From Bacteroidales bacterium UBA5382 (GTDB taxonomy: Bacteria; Bacteroidota; Bacteroidia; Bacteroidales; Dysgonomonadaceae): a DNA stretch of 16,354 nt. Where the stretch lies: contig DHOU01000032.1 in NCBI GenBank assembly GCA_002409745.1, positions 56,019-72,372 on the forward strand, given 5' to 3'. The position numbers and the translations under genes are program-made. This document shows, piece after piece, positions 7,356-14,396 of the stretch. Numbering within the stretch: position 1 is the first letter of the stretch; each line of letters opens with the position of its first letter. The notes under the pieces were generated by a model that saw only the letters and a list, made by a program, of their open reading frames with translations, made no database searches and was not told the DNA's origin.

Positions 7356-7400
7356 AATAAAGCGCTTAAATAGCTATTATTTAAGCGCTTTATTATTTTT
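7356..7400 (+). terminator. Terminator of tRNA-Phe, 17-bp perfect stem
   Basis: The arms 7356-7372 and 7378-7394 are perfect reverse complements (core AAAGCGCTTAAATA) around a 5-nt loop, followed by ATTTTT. It starts 4 nt after the tRNA. It also separates the tRNA from the convergent gene at 7465, though there is no T tract for that direction. Confidence 0.9.
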
Positions 7401-7464
7401 ATAGCCTTTCAATTCGTCGGTTGTTTTTCGGGGAATTGACGGTGCCCTTCCTCCTATGCATGAG

Positions 7465-7731
7465 TCAAACGCCGGCACGATTGTCACGACCACTAAACAG
7501 GTTAAGCACCCACAGGAAAAAAACAGCCCCTACCAGCGATAGGATCAGCACGCCTATGATGCCGCCGAAGGTTATCCCCATCAAACTGAAAACCAAGCCG
7601 CCTACGATAGCCCCTCCCAGCCCCACAATTAAATTCACGAGGAGACTGAATCCCCGCCCCTTTATGCTCCGGCTGGATATAAAACCGGCGATGATACCGA
7701 TAACAATTGAACCAATAATTTCTAAATCCAT
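7465..7731 (-). CDS. GlsB/YeaQ/YmgE family small membrane protein
   Basis: The 88-aa, very hydrophobic protein has three likely membrane helices (about 5-20, 29-51, 57-79) and glycine-rich motifs, GLGGAIVGG (37-45) and GITFGGIIG (52-60), typical of the family once named transglycosylase-associated. Members are often stress-induced inner-membrane proteins without a proven enzymatic activity. The short loop with RSIKGRG (21-27) separates helices 1 and 2, and the tail GRDNRAG is charged. It is a single gene on the minus strand with an A/T-rich leader; I found no -7 box upstream. The 277 bp between it and the next gene hold nothing else I recognise. Confidence 0.88.
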   Translation of the reverse strand: MDLEIIGSIVIGIIAGFISSRSIKGRGFSLLVNLIVGLGGAIVGGLVFSLMGITFGGIIGVLILSLVGAVFFLWVLNLFSGRDNRAGV

Positions 7732-8008
7732 GTTGATTTGTTTTTAATTTGTTTTGTTTCTTCTTTTCCGACCGTTATCCCTTCAGCTAGAGTTCCAAAA
7801 GGACAAGCTGTGCGCTTTCGTACCTGCGCGAAGGATGCTTTTAGATGATGTGATGTATAGCAAAAGCGGGGCGGTTGCATGATTAAAACAATTGCGCTAC
7901 GGATAGTACCGGCGAATCTGTAAAAGATGTAAGTTATTTTGTTTTTTGTGTAACGCAACCTAATAAAATAATTTTCATCTTTGTCTTTCATGAATATATT
8001 GAAAGAAT

Positions 8009-8146
8009 ATGTCGAAAGAAAGTAAAGGAAAAGATAGGACTGACAAGAAGTCACCTCAAAAGAATTTGAAAGAAAAACGAGCGGAAAAAGCCAGTAAGCG
8101 TGCCGAAAAGAATCGGAAAGGATTGGATGAGCTGAAAATGAAATAA
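8009..8146 (+). CDS. Small highly basic protein, 45 aa
   Basis: An ATG at 8009 opens a 45-codon frame ending in TAA at 8144-8146. The product begins MSKESKGKDRTDKKSP and continues with NLKEKRAEKASKRAEKNRKG. It is about one third Lys/Arg and has no hydrophobic core, so it is probably a disordered or single-helix nucleic-acid-associated protein. From memory, short proteins with a similar SPxKxLKEKRAEK pattern occur in many Bacteroidota; this is the main reason to call it real. The sequence before the ATG is A/T-rich (TTGAAAGAAT). CATCTTTG at 7976-7983 is one mismatch from a -7 box. It ends 20 bp before the convergent AraC gene stop. Confidence 0.6.
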   Translation: MSKESKGKDRTDKKSPQKNLKEKRAEKASKRAEKNRKGLDELKMK

Positions 8147-8166
8147 CGAATGAAATCTCCGGCTAT

Positions 8167-8727
8167 TTACAGGTTCTCGATGTTAATATCACGTTTTTGG
8201 CCGTGTGTTTTATAGAAGGACAACGTGGTGCCGGTCATCTTTTTAAACTGATTCGACAGGTGCCCGATGCTACTGTAATGCATTTTGAAGGCGATTTCGG
8301 AGAACGTCAGTTCGTTGTATTCGATGAGTTCCTTCACCCGTTCTATTTTATGGGAAATCATGAAATGCGTGATGGTAATGCCTTGCGACGCTGTAAACAG
8401 GTTGGAGAGGTACGTATAATTGAGATTTAATTTGCGGCTCAGATAAGCTGAAAAAGGGACTTTCAGGGGCGTACCGCAATAATAGATCGATTCGATTACG
8501 GTTGTTTTTATCTGTTCCACCACCCTGTCCTTTTTATCTTCTATCAGTTCAAGGCCGGTCTCATGCAATAGCCGTTTCAACCGGGCTTTCTGCTCTTCGG
8601 TTATATCCTCGCGAAGTTCGGCCATCCCCAAATCCACCCTAATGTATTGGAGCCCCATCCTCATTAAGGCTTGCTCGACAGCCATTTTGCATCGCCGACT
8701 TACCATATATCGAATATAGATTTTCAT
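8167..8727 (-). CDS. AraC-family regulator with HMA-like N-terminal domain
   Basis: The C-terminal half of this 186-aa protein is an AraC/XylS DNA-binding domain. The first HTH is around 92-112 (SAYLSRKLNLNYTYLSNLF), then KIERVKELI (127-135), and the second HTH is at 140-165 (LTFSEIAFKMHYSSIGHLSNQFKKMTG). The first 65 residues resemble a heavy-metal-associated ferredoxin-like domain. As I recall it, Bacteroidota relatives start with a MxCxxC motif, but here it reads MVSRRC (8-13), so the first cysteine is serine. The short regulator is thus complete but may have lost metal sensing. It is divergent from the cydD-cydC pair 400 bp away, which may or may not be its target. No -7 box was found. 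Confidence 0.85.
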   Translation of the reverse strand: MKIYIRYMVSRRCKMAVEQALMRMGLQYIRVDLGMAELREDITEEQKARLKRLLHETGLELIEDKKDRVVEQIKTTVIESIYYCGTPLKVPFSAYLSRKLNLNYTYLSNLFTASQGITITHFMISHKIERVKELIEYNELTFSEIAFKMHYSSIGHLSNQFKKMTGTTLSFYKTHGQKRDINIENL

Positions 8728-8920
8728 AATGCCACCCTGTCTCTGCTTTTACAGAAAAGAACCGATGAATTTTTTTATTCTTGCTTTTTGTGAATCGGTT
8801 TATACACACATCAGATCCTGCGAGAAGTGGTGCAGATATAGAGAGAGAAAAAAATAAATCCCTGCATTATAAACACGTAACGGTTCCCTATTGTTCCAAA
8901 CAGTTTACATTTCATTTATC

Positions 8921-9005
8921 CACCTGCGATTTCATCCGGTCGCCGGAATGCGGCAGGTGCCGGCAGAGCCGCAAGGCCGGTACCCGACCTCGAAAAGCGA
9001 CCGGC
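8921..9005. other. GC-rich overlapping alternative hairpins
   Basis: Three hairpins share arms. Hairpin 1 pairs CACCTGC (8921-8927) with GCAGGTG (8953-8959), with an inner stem CAT+CCGG (8933-8939) to CCGG+ATG (8943-8950, one bulge). Hairpin 2 pairs 8956-8964 with 8976-8984 (9 bp with one G-T, core CCGGC/GCCGG) and uses GGTG from hairpin 1. Hairpin 3 pairs GCCGGT (8976-8981) with ACCGGC (9000-9005) and excludes hairpin 2. This could be a leader attenuator, an unknown structured RNA, or a palindromic intergenic repeat. It matches no riboswitch consensus I know. Confidence 0.45.
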
Positions 9006-9072
9006 AAGGCAGGAGTTTGATGCGATACCCCGAAGTTCATCCCCAAAAACCATTCATATCATAGAAAAGTAG

Positions 9073-9080
9073 TATATTTA
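9073..9080 (+). promoter_or_regulatory. Candidate -7 box for cydD-cydC
   Basis: TATATTTA differs from TAnnTTTG only in the last base and would give a leader of about 40 nt to the ATG at 9127. No -33 TTTG is present. If this is the real promoter, the hairpins at 8921-9005 lie upstream of the transcript and are not part of its leader. Confidence 0.35.
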
Positions 9081-9126
9081 TGCCGCAAAAAGAAGTCAAT
9101 GACCCATACATATAGAGAGACAATCA

Positions 9127-10770
9127 ATGGATTCGAATCAAGAGAGCGCTTCACGGTGGCTGAATAAGAAAATAGGAGAGGCGAAAGGCGCTTATGGCTT
9201 GGCGTCGGCGTTTACGCTCTTAAGCGCAGGGTGCTTTGTCGTTTTTTGCCGGTATTTGTCGCAATTCGCCGCATGGTGGTTGAACGACGGACAAATCGCC
9301 CCAATGCTGCTGCTATACGCCTCGGCCTTTTTGGCTGGCAGATACCTGTTGGCCTACTTCGCCTCACAGTTCAATTATAAAGCCGGAAACCTCATCGTAT
9401 CCAGAATCAAGAAGAAGCTTTATCCGATACTCCTTAACAACAGTCAATTAGACTCCACCTCAAGCACGTTATACGTCACCAAAATCAGCGACGACCTGAA
9501 ACCCTATTTCGCCTTTTTCATCCCTTATTCGATGGCATCCGTTTTGGTCAGCGCGCTCTTATTGGTCATTAGTTTTTGGCTGGAGAAATGGGTAGGTATC
9601 ATCCTGTTGGTTTCGTTGCTGGTCATCCCCATGCAGATGATTATTATAGGGGTCGGCGCCGAAACGCTTCACAACCGGCACATCAATCTGTTCCTGAAAT
9701 ATTCGGCCGTGTTTTACAATCGCTTACAAACCATCGCCGAAATTGTCAATCTCGACAACTTCAAGCCGCAATACCGCTTTTTGTCGAAAAAAAGCAAAGC
9801 CCTGAACAAGGCCACGACCAATGTCATGCAGGTAGCCATCTTGTCGTCGGCCGTGCTGGAATTGTTCGTCACGATTTGCATCGCCGCCATTGCCATTTAT
9901 TTAGGCATGAGCCTGCTGGGCATCATGCCCGGCCCCCATTACGGAAAAGGCTACAACTTTCAGACCGCCCTGTTTCTACTAACCCTCGCGCCTTACTTTT
10001 TCTTTTATTTGCGCAAATTTGTCAGCGCCTACCACGACCGCAACCGGGCGCTGGCCTCGGCAAACCGGCTTATGCCCGTACTGAACGAGCCTCCCGAAGG
10101 GACGCTGACCGACATGGACGAACCGCTCGACCGTTTTGACATCGACGGCCTGAGTTTTGCCTATCCCGCTTCGCCGGTGAAGGTTTTACACGACATCCGT
10201 TTGCGCTTTCCGCAGAAAGGATTGGTGTTGGTGAAAGGCATTTCGGGTTCGGGGAAATCGACCTTATTAAAAATCTGCGCCGGCAGTTTGTCGGCTCAAG
10301 AAGGCGTGGTTTCGGTAAACGGAAAAGACAATGCCCGGTCGCGTGAATGGCTCAAGGCAAACTCGTCTTACATGAATCAATTCCCTTTCATCTTCGACGG
10401 AACGCTTCGCTACAATGTCTTCCTCGAAAAAAAAGCGAACGCCGGCGAGCCTTATCCGGATTTTCTAACGAAGATTCTGGCAAAAAAGGATGACGGCTGG
10501 CAAACCGAATTAAGCCACAACGGCAAGCAGCTTTCGGGCGGAGAAAAACAATTGGTCACGTTGGCTCGAATGATGCTTCACCCCAAACCGGTCGCCATTT
10601 TGGACGAACCGACGGCAAATCTGGACACGGGTACGATAGAAATTATTCTTCCGCAGATTATGAAATTAGCCGAGACCCGGTTGGTGATCGTGGCCTCCCA
10701 CGAAAAATTGTTCGATACTGTTGCCGACGCTATCGTGAATTTGAATTGGGGGGAACAGATGAGCAAATGA
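9127..10770 (+). CDS. cydD: ABC exporter half-transporter, CydD-like
   Basis: The 547-aa protein joins a six-helix membrane domain (about 25-310) to an ATPase domain (about 336-540). The ATPase has Walker A GISGSGKST (371-379), Q-loop Q418, signature LSGGEKQ (469-475), Walker B VAILDEP with D493 and E494, D-loop NLD, and switch H525: a complete site. The membrane part carries the CydD-type segment FQTALFLLTLAP...LRKFVSAYHDRNRALA (278-310). CydDC exports cysteine/glutathione and, in recent work, moves heme; it is needed for cytochrome bd assembly in E. coli. The pair with the CydC-like gene downstream supports a heterodimer. No cydAB genes are in the window. The last residues QMSK and the stop come from an 8-bp repeat array. 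Confidence 0.85.
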   Translation: MDSNQESASRWLNKKIGEAKGAYGLASAFTLLSAGCFVVFCRYLSQFAAWWLNDGQIAPMLLLYASAFLAGRYLLAYFASQFNYKAGNLIVSRIKKKLYPILLNNSQLDSTSSTLYVTKISDDLKPYFAFFIPYSMASVLVSALLLVISFWLEKWVGIILLVSLLVIPMQMIIIGVGAETLHNRHINLFLKYSAVFYNRLQTIAEIVNLDNFKPQYRFLSKKSKALNKATTNVMQVAILSSAVLELFVTICIAAIAIYLGMSLLGIMPGPHYGKGYNFQTALFLLTLAPYFFFYLRKFVSAYHDRNRALASANRLMPVLNEPPEGTLTDMDEPLDRFDIDGLSFAYPASPVKVLHDIRLRFPQKGLVLVKGISGSGKSTLLKICAGSLSAQEGVVSVNGKDNARSREWLKANSSYMNQFPFIFDGTLRYNVFLEKKANAGEPYPDFLTKILAKKDDGWQTELSHNGKQLSGGEKQLVTLARMMLHPKPVAILDEPTANLDTGTIEIILPQIMKLAETRLVIVASHEKLFDTVADAIVNLNWGEQMSK

Positions 10771-10819
10771 GCAGATAGGCAAATGAGCAAATGAGTAAAT
10801 GAGCAGATGAGTAAATGAA
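10759..10819 (+). repeat. 8-bp tandem array (ATGAGYAR), first half of composite element
   Basis: Units of exactly 8 bp run from 10759: ATGAGCAA, ATGAGCAG, ATAGGCAA, ATGAGCAA, ATGAGTAA, ATGAGCAG, ATGAGTAA, then the junction unit ATGAAATT (to 10822). The array starts inside cydD, supplies its stop codon, and fills the first half of the cydD-cydC gap. Each intact unit forms ATGA, so starts and stops overlap in a chain. An inverted related copy is at 16296-16354. Confidence 0.9.
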
Positions 10820-10889
10820 ATTAAAGGTCTAAAGACCGGTGACTGAAGACTGAAGACCGAAGACTGAAGACCGAAGACCGAAGACAAAG
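10820..10889 (+). repeat. 7-bp tandem array (GACYGAA), second half of composite element
   Basis: Ten consecutive 7-bp units: ATTAAAG, GTCTAAA, GACCGGT, GACTGAA twice, GACCGAA, GACTGAA, GACCGAA twice, GACAAAG. The second and third units together make the palindrome GGTCTAAAGACC (10826-10837). The array abuts the 8-bp array and ends 4 bp before the cydC start codon, so the whole intergenic space is repeat. An inverted related copy is at 16250-16298. Confidence 0.9.
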
Positions 10890-10893
10890 TGAC

Positions 10894-12495
10894 ATGAACA
10901 GATTTATTATAAAACAGATATTGCAACCTTTTGCCGGCAGATGGCTGGGGGGATTTTTGCTGCTGGCGCTATGGACGGTGGCGTTTGTTGCCTTGCCGGC
11001 TATTTCGGGATGGTTCCTGGCCATTTGCAGTGTCGTCTTTATCACGGCGAACACCGCTTTTTCTTACCTGATTCCGTCTGCCATCATCCGTTTACTGGCG
11101 CTCTTCCGCACCGCCACACGCTATTTCGAACGGCTGGAAAATCATAAAACGACTCTCGATGTCCAGCAAAGCCTGCAATTAAAAATATTTCAATCCGTGG
11201 CCCGATTCCCCTATTTCCGAAAACAAGTCAACAATAATTCTTCGTTGCTCGAAAACAGCACGCAGGGTGTCGACCAGATATTAAACCACATCCTCTTATG
11301 GGTTTTACCCTTTGCCGCACTCATCGTGTCGCTTATCCTCTATTTTTTCTTCCTGATGGTGTTTTCGCAGGTCATCGCCATCGAGTTTTTGATTTCGTCG
11401 TCGCTTTTCCTGTTTATCATTCCGCAGCTATTTTTCCGCAACAACCGTAGACTTTACGAAAAGTTGAAAACGTCCCGTGAAGAAAATAATCAGATGCTCA
11501 TCGAGAGCTTCCGGGGCCGGATAGAAATTTCGAAATATCATCTCGAGGAAAAAGCTATCGGTCAATACGAAGAACGACTGCAGCAACTCGAACATGTGGA
11601 AAACAAACTGCAAACCCAGTCATTCCGGCTGCAACTCGTCGGCGGCCTGGGGATCAGTTGCATCGCCTCGTTTATATTATGGAGTTCCGCCAACCGGGGA
11701 ATCGACGCCCCCTTGGCTATCGGAATATTCTTCGGTATCATGGCGCAAGCCGAATTGGCGGAGATGCTTTTTTCGGGAAAATCGGAAAAGAGTTCGGTCG
11801 CCCGTCAAATGAAAGACATCGACGCGATTATCAGGGAAGGCGAGCAACCGGTCGAACCCGTCCGCGTCCATACCGCTTTGGAGAAACTGGTTATCAACCG
11901 GGTAAGCGCGATAATACCCGAAACGCCTGTGCGTACCGCCGAACTATCGATGGAGATAAAAAAGGGGGATTGGATTGCCCTTTTCGGGGAAACGGGCAAA
12001 GGAAAAACCACCCTGCTCAACAGTCTTTTTTATCCCGAATACCGCCGCAGTGGCTCGCTGACGTGGAACGGCGACACGGACTTGCCTCATTTGCCCGTTC
12101 CCGAATGTATTTACGTCACCCAAAAAGCATACTTGCTCACCGGTACGCTGCGTGAAAATTTCGAAGGATATCCCGACGGAGCCATCGAACAAGCATTGCA
12201 AACGGTTGATTTGGACGGCTGGCGTTTAGCTCTTCCCCACGGGCTGGACTCCTGGTTAGGAGAAAACGGCGAAACCTTAAGCGGCGGGCAGCGGAAGAAG
12301 CTGCTGCTGGCTCAGGCGTTGCTCAAAAAGCCGCAACTGTTAGTGGTAGACGAGCCTACCGCCGGCATCAGTTCCGAGAATGCCCTGGCTATTTTCCGGA
12401 CTATCAAGCAACAATATCCCGATATGGCCATTCTGATAGCTACGCATCTGAGAGATTTCGAAGCGGTGGTAAACGGCAAAATAGAATTGGTTTGA
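10894..12495 (+). CDS. cydC: ABC exporter half-transporter, CydC-like
   Basis: The 533-aa partner of the upstream gene has an N-terminal six-helix domain (about 17-290) and an ATPase domain (about 330-530). CydC hallmarks are AISGWFLA (36-43) and RYFERLENH (76-84). The arginine and histidine at its end (R80, H84) line up with E. coli CydC residues that I recall as heme-contacting. ATPase motifs: Walker A GETGKGKTT (365-373), Q410, signature LSGGQRK (462-468), Walker B LLVVDEP with D486/E487, H518. The D-loop reads AGIS (490-493), lacking the usual aspartate. The gene starts 123 bp after cydD, across the composite repeat, with no Shine-Dalgarno visible. Cytochrome bd or thiol/heme export is inferred from family only. 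Confidence 0.86.
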   Translation: MNRFIIKQILQPFAGRWLGGFLLLALWTVAFVALPAISGWFLAICSVVFITANTAFSYLIPSAIIRLLALFRTATRYFERLENHKTTLDVQQSLQLKIFQSVARFPYFRKQVNNNSSLLENSTQGVDQILNHILLWVLPFAALIVSLILYFFFLMVFSQVIAIEFLISSSLFLFIIPQLFFRNNRRLYEKLKTSREENNQMLIESFRGRIEISKYHLEEKAIGQYEERLQQLEHVENKLQTQSFRLQLVGGLGISCIASFILWSSANRGIDAPLAIGIFFGIMAQAELAEMLFSGKSEKSSVARQMKDIDAIIREGEQPVEPVRVHTALEKLVINRVSAIIPETPVRTAELSMEIKKGDWIALFGETGKGKTTLLNSLFYPEYRRSGSLTWNGDTDLPHLPVPECIYVTQKAYLLTGTLRENFEGYPDGAIEQALQTVDLDGWRLALPHGLDSWLGENGETLSGGQRKKLLLAQALLKKPQLLVVDEPTAGISSENALAIFRTIKQQYPDMAILIATHLRDFEAVVNGKIELV

Positions 12496-12568
12496 TTCCC
12501 GCCGGCCAACCGGGCATATGATTCACCTCGAATCACCGGAAAAAACATTCTATTCGGCAGGAAATATC

Positions 12569-12576
12569 TATCTTTG
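12569..12576 (+). promoter_or_regulatory. Promoter -7 box for the EamA/ThrE-type operon
   Basis: TATCTTTG is an exact -7 box, identical to the one before tRNA-Phe, and lies 21 nt before the ATG at 12598. At the -33 position only ATTC is seen (18 bp upstream). It probably drives all three genes downstream. Confidence 0.7.
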
Positions 12577-12597
12577 CGCGTAATTTTTTTTTAGAGT

Positions 12598-13596
12598 ATG
12601 ACCGTAAAAGCAAAAGGATATCTTTTGGGAGCAATTGCTGCCGCTACTTATGGAATGAACCCGCTGTTCGCCCTTCCTCTTTATCAGGAAGGAATGACCC
12701 CTGACTCGGTGCTGTTTTTCCGCTATCTTATCGCCATTCCTATTTTGGCGATAATGATTAAAGTGCGGAGGCGCAATTTCAAGATAAAGCGAAACGAGAT
12801 TTTACCGCTTGTCATCATGGGCCTTTTGATGGCCTTTTCTTCGCTCGCTCTTTTCCAGAGCTACAACTATATGGATGCCGGGATAGCCTCCACCCTACTG
12901 TTTGTGTATCCCATTCTGGTAGCGCTTATCATGACGGTATTTTTCCGTGAAAAGATAACTCTTCTGACGGTCTTATGCATTGTGATGGCTTTGGGCGGAA
13001 TCTTTTTATTGTATAAGGGCGGAGACGGGACGACACTCAGCCTCACCGGGACGTTACTGGTAATGGCGTCATCTTTATCGTACGCGATGTATATCGTAGG
13101 AGTAAACCGCCCGCAACTGAAGAATATAGCCACACTCAAAATCACTTTTTATGTGTTGCTCTTCGGCCTTTCGTTATTTCTGGTTCGGGTCGATTTCGGA
13201 CAAAGCCTTATGACGCCGCCTAAATGGCACCTGTGGTTCAACCTTTTGGCTTTAGCGGTTTTCCCCACGGCTATCTCGTTTCTTTGCACCACCGTCGCCA
13301 TTCAATATATCGGTGCCACATCAACGGCTATACTGGGAGCTTTGGAGCCCGTCACGGCGGTTTTCTTCGGCGTGACCGTTTTCGGAGAGTCGCTTACGTT
13401 GCGCATCGTATCGGGAATTTTGCTGATCATCGTGGCTGTAACGCTCATCATTGCCGGCACCAATATTCAAACATACCTGGTGCGTTTCCGCAAGATGTTT
13501 CCGAAACTTCCTCCAAAGCACACACCAATCAGAAAAAAACAGTTATTTTTGTTCGGTCGGGACAAAACAATGAACGAAAAGCATGACGGAAGATAA
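12598..13596 (+). CDS. EamA/DMT-family permease
   Basis: The 332-aa membrane protein has about ten hydrophobic helices arranged as two EamA repeats. The first is about 7-137 and ends in VLCIVMALGGIFLLYKGG. The second is about 149-288 and contains the typical SYAMYIVGVNR start and GATSTAILGALEPVTAVFFGVTVFGESLT segment (236-265). DMT permeases export amino acids or metabolites, or exchange sugars; the substrate cannot be read here. After the last helix there is an unusually long, basic tail of about 40 residues (292-332), which makes the protein longer than the usual 290-300. Its 3' end overlaps the next gene by 14 bp, and the two following genes encode a ThrE-type exporter, so amino acid or organic acid export is a reasonable guess. 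Confidence 0.9.
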   Translation: MTVKAKGYLLGAIAAATYGMNPLFALPLYQEGMTPDSVLFFRYLIAIPILAIMIKVRRRNFKIKRNEILPLVIMGLLMAFSSLALFQSYNYMDAGIASTLLFVYPILVALIMTVFFREKITLLTVLCIVMALGGIFLLYKGGDGTTLSLTGTLLVMASSLSYAMYIVGVNRPQLKNIATLKITFYVLLFGLSLFLVRVDFGQSLMTPPKWHLWFNLLALAVFPTAISFLCTTVAIQYIGATSTAILGALEPVTAVFFGVTVFGESLTLRIVSGILLIIVAVTLIIAGTNIQTYLVRFRKMFPKLPPKHTPIRKKQLFLFGRDKTMNEKHDGR

Positions 13597-14389
13597 TTCA
13601 AGCAAACAATCGCGGCTCACGGCAAAACAATTTGCCGAATTCGCGCTCGATGTGGGAACCTACTTACTGGCTTCCGGAGCGCACTCGGGACGGCTGAACA
13701 CCAACATCAAAAGGATGGCCGAGGCATGGGCTTTTGAGGTTCAAATCAATTCTTCTTTCCGGGGATTGCTCGTCTCGGTGCAAAACAAAAAAGATATCAG
13801 AGACTCGATTACCCTTTTCAAAGAGTCGCCGCCCCACTCTGTTCATCTCGCGGTATTGACCGATGTCAGCCGGATGTCGTGGAAAGTATACGAGGAAAAA
13901 CTCTCTTTCGAAGAAACGGAGAAAACTTTCCAGGCCATTAAACAGAAAAAGCATTATCCCCCTTGGCTCATCTCCCTTGCCGTGGGCTTTTCGTGTGCCG
14001 GGCTTTGTCTTTTGGCAAAGGGCGATTATTGGAATGCGGCGGTAGCTTATTTAGCAGCGTTCGTAGGATATTTCTTTCAGCGGAAAGTATCGGAATGGCA
14101 TTTCAATGCCATGATTTCCATCGGCATTGCCGCCTTTATTAGCACCCTCATTACCGGCTGGGGATACCGGCTCGGCATTGGAAGCAATCCGGAAGCGGCG
14201 ATGGCTACGGGGGTGTTATACCTGATCCCCGGCGTTCCTCTGTTGAATTGCGTCATCGATTTGATAGAAGGGCATCTGTCGTCCTCCGTAAACCGGATAT
14301 TATTTGCCGGATTTATTCTCTTATGTATTGCCGCAGGCATGACCCTGAGCATCGCTTTATTGGGAATCGATCATTTTGAATTGATATAA
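13583..14389 (+). CDS. Threonine/serine exporter N-terminal half (ThrE/YjjP family)
   Basis: The 268-aa protein matches the DUF1212/ThrE N-terminal domain. A soluble region (1-125) has the conserved segment ASGAHSGRLNTNI (30-42) and SSFRGLLVSV (57-66), followed by five helices (about 128-146, 149-166, 172-191, 205-225, 237-258). The family PG motif LIPGVPLLN (214-222) lies in the fourth helix. In Corynebacterium ThrE both halves are one chain; in E. coli and here they are split as YjjP and YjjB. The E. coli pair has been linked to succinate export, so the substrate is open. It overlaps the EamA gene by 14 bp and precedes the partner half by 7 bp. Confidence 0.9.
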   Translation: MTEDNSSKQSRLTAKQFAEFALDVGTYLLASGAHSGRLNTNIKRMAEAWAFEVQINSSFRGLLVSVQNKKDIRDSITLFKESPPHSVHLAVLTDVSRMSWKVYEEKLSFEETEKTFQAIKQKKHYPPWLISLAVGFSCAGLCLLAKGDYWNAAVAYLAAFVGYFFQRKVSEWHFNAMISIGIAAFISTLITGWGYRLGIGSNPEAAMATGVLYLIPGVPLLNCVIDLIEGHLSSSVNRILFAGFILLCIAAGMTLSIALLGIDHFELI

Positions 14390-14396
14390 ATACGAT

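Larger units (their letters stand above)
8728..9126. other. 399-bp gene-free region between araC-type gene and cydD
   Basis: No convincing gene lies here. The first 190 bp are A/T-rich and contain TATTCTTG at 8776-8783 (plus strand, one mismatch to a -7 box). From about 8921 to 9015 the sequence turns strikingly GC-rich and self-complementary (listed separately). After that come a candidate -7 box for cydD and its leader. A 79-codon open frame on the plus strand (8781-9020) has no family features and runs through the hairpins. Confidence 0.6.

Noticed and set aside
7722..8054. 110-codon minus-strand open frame
   Set aside because: It overlaps the start of the GlsB-like gene and the basic 45-aa gene, has no family features, and looks like a chance frame.
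8930..9000. Cobalamin or TPP riboswitch
   Set aside because: A few short matches (GGTGCC, CCCGACC) are present, but the conserved core boxes and their spacing are not.
8781..9020. 79-codon plus-strand open frame upstream of cydD
   Set aside because: It runs through the GC-rich hairpins, and its composition (many Arg, Cys, Ser) follows the repeat-like DNA and not a protein.
10759..10889. CRISPR array
   Set aside because: Units of 7-8 bp with no spacers and no cas genes; these are simple tandem repeats.
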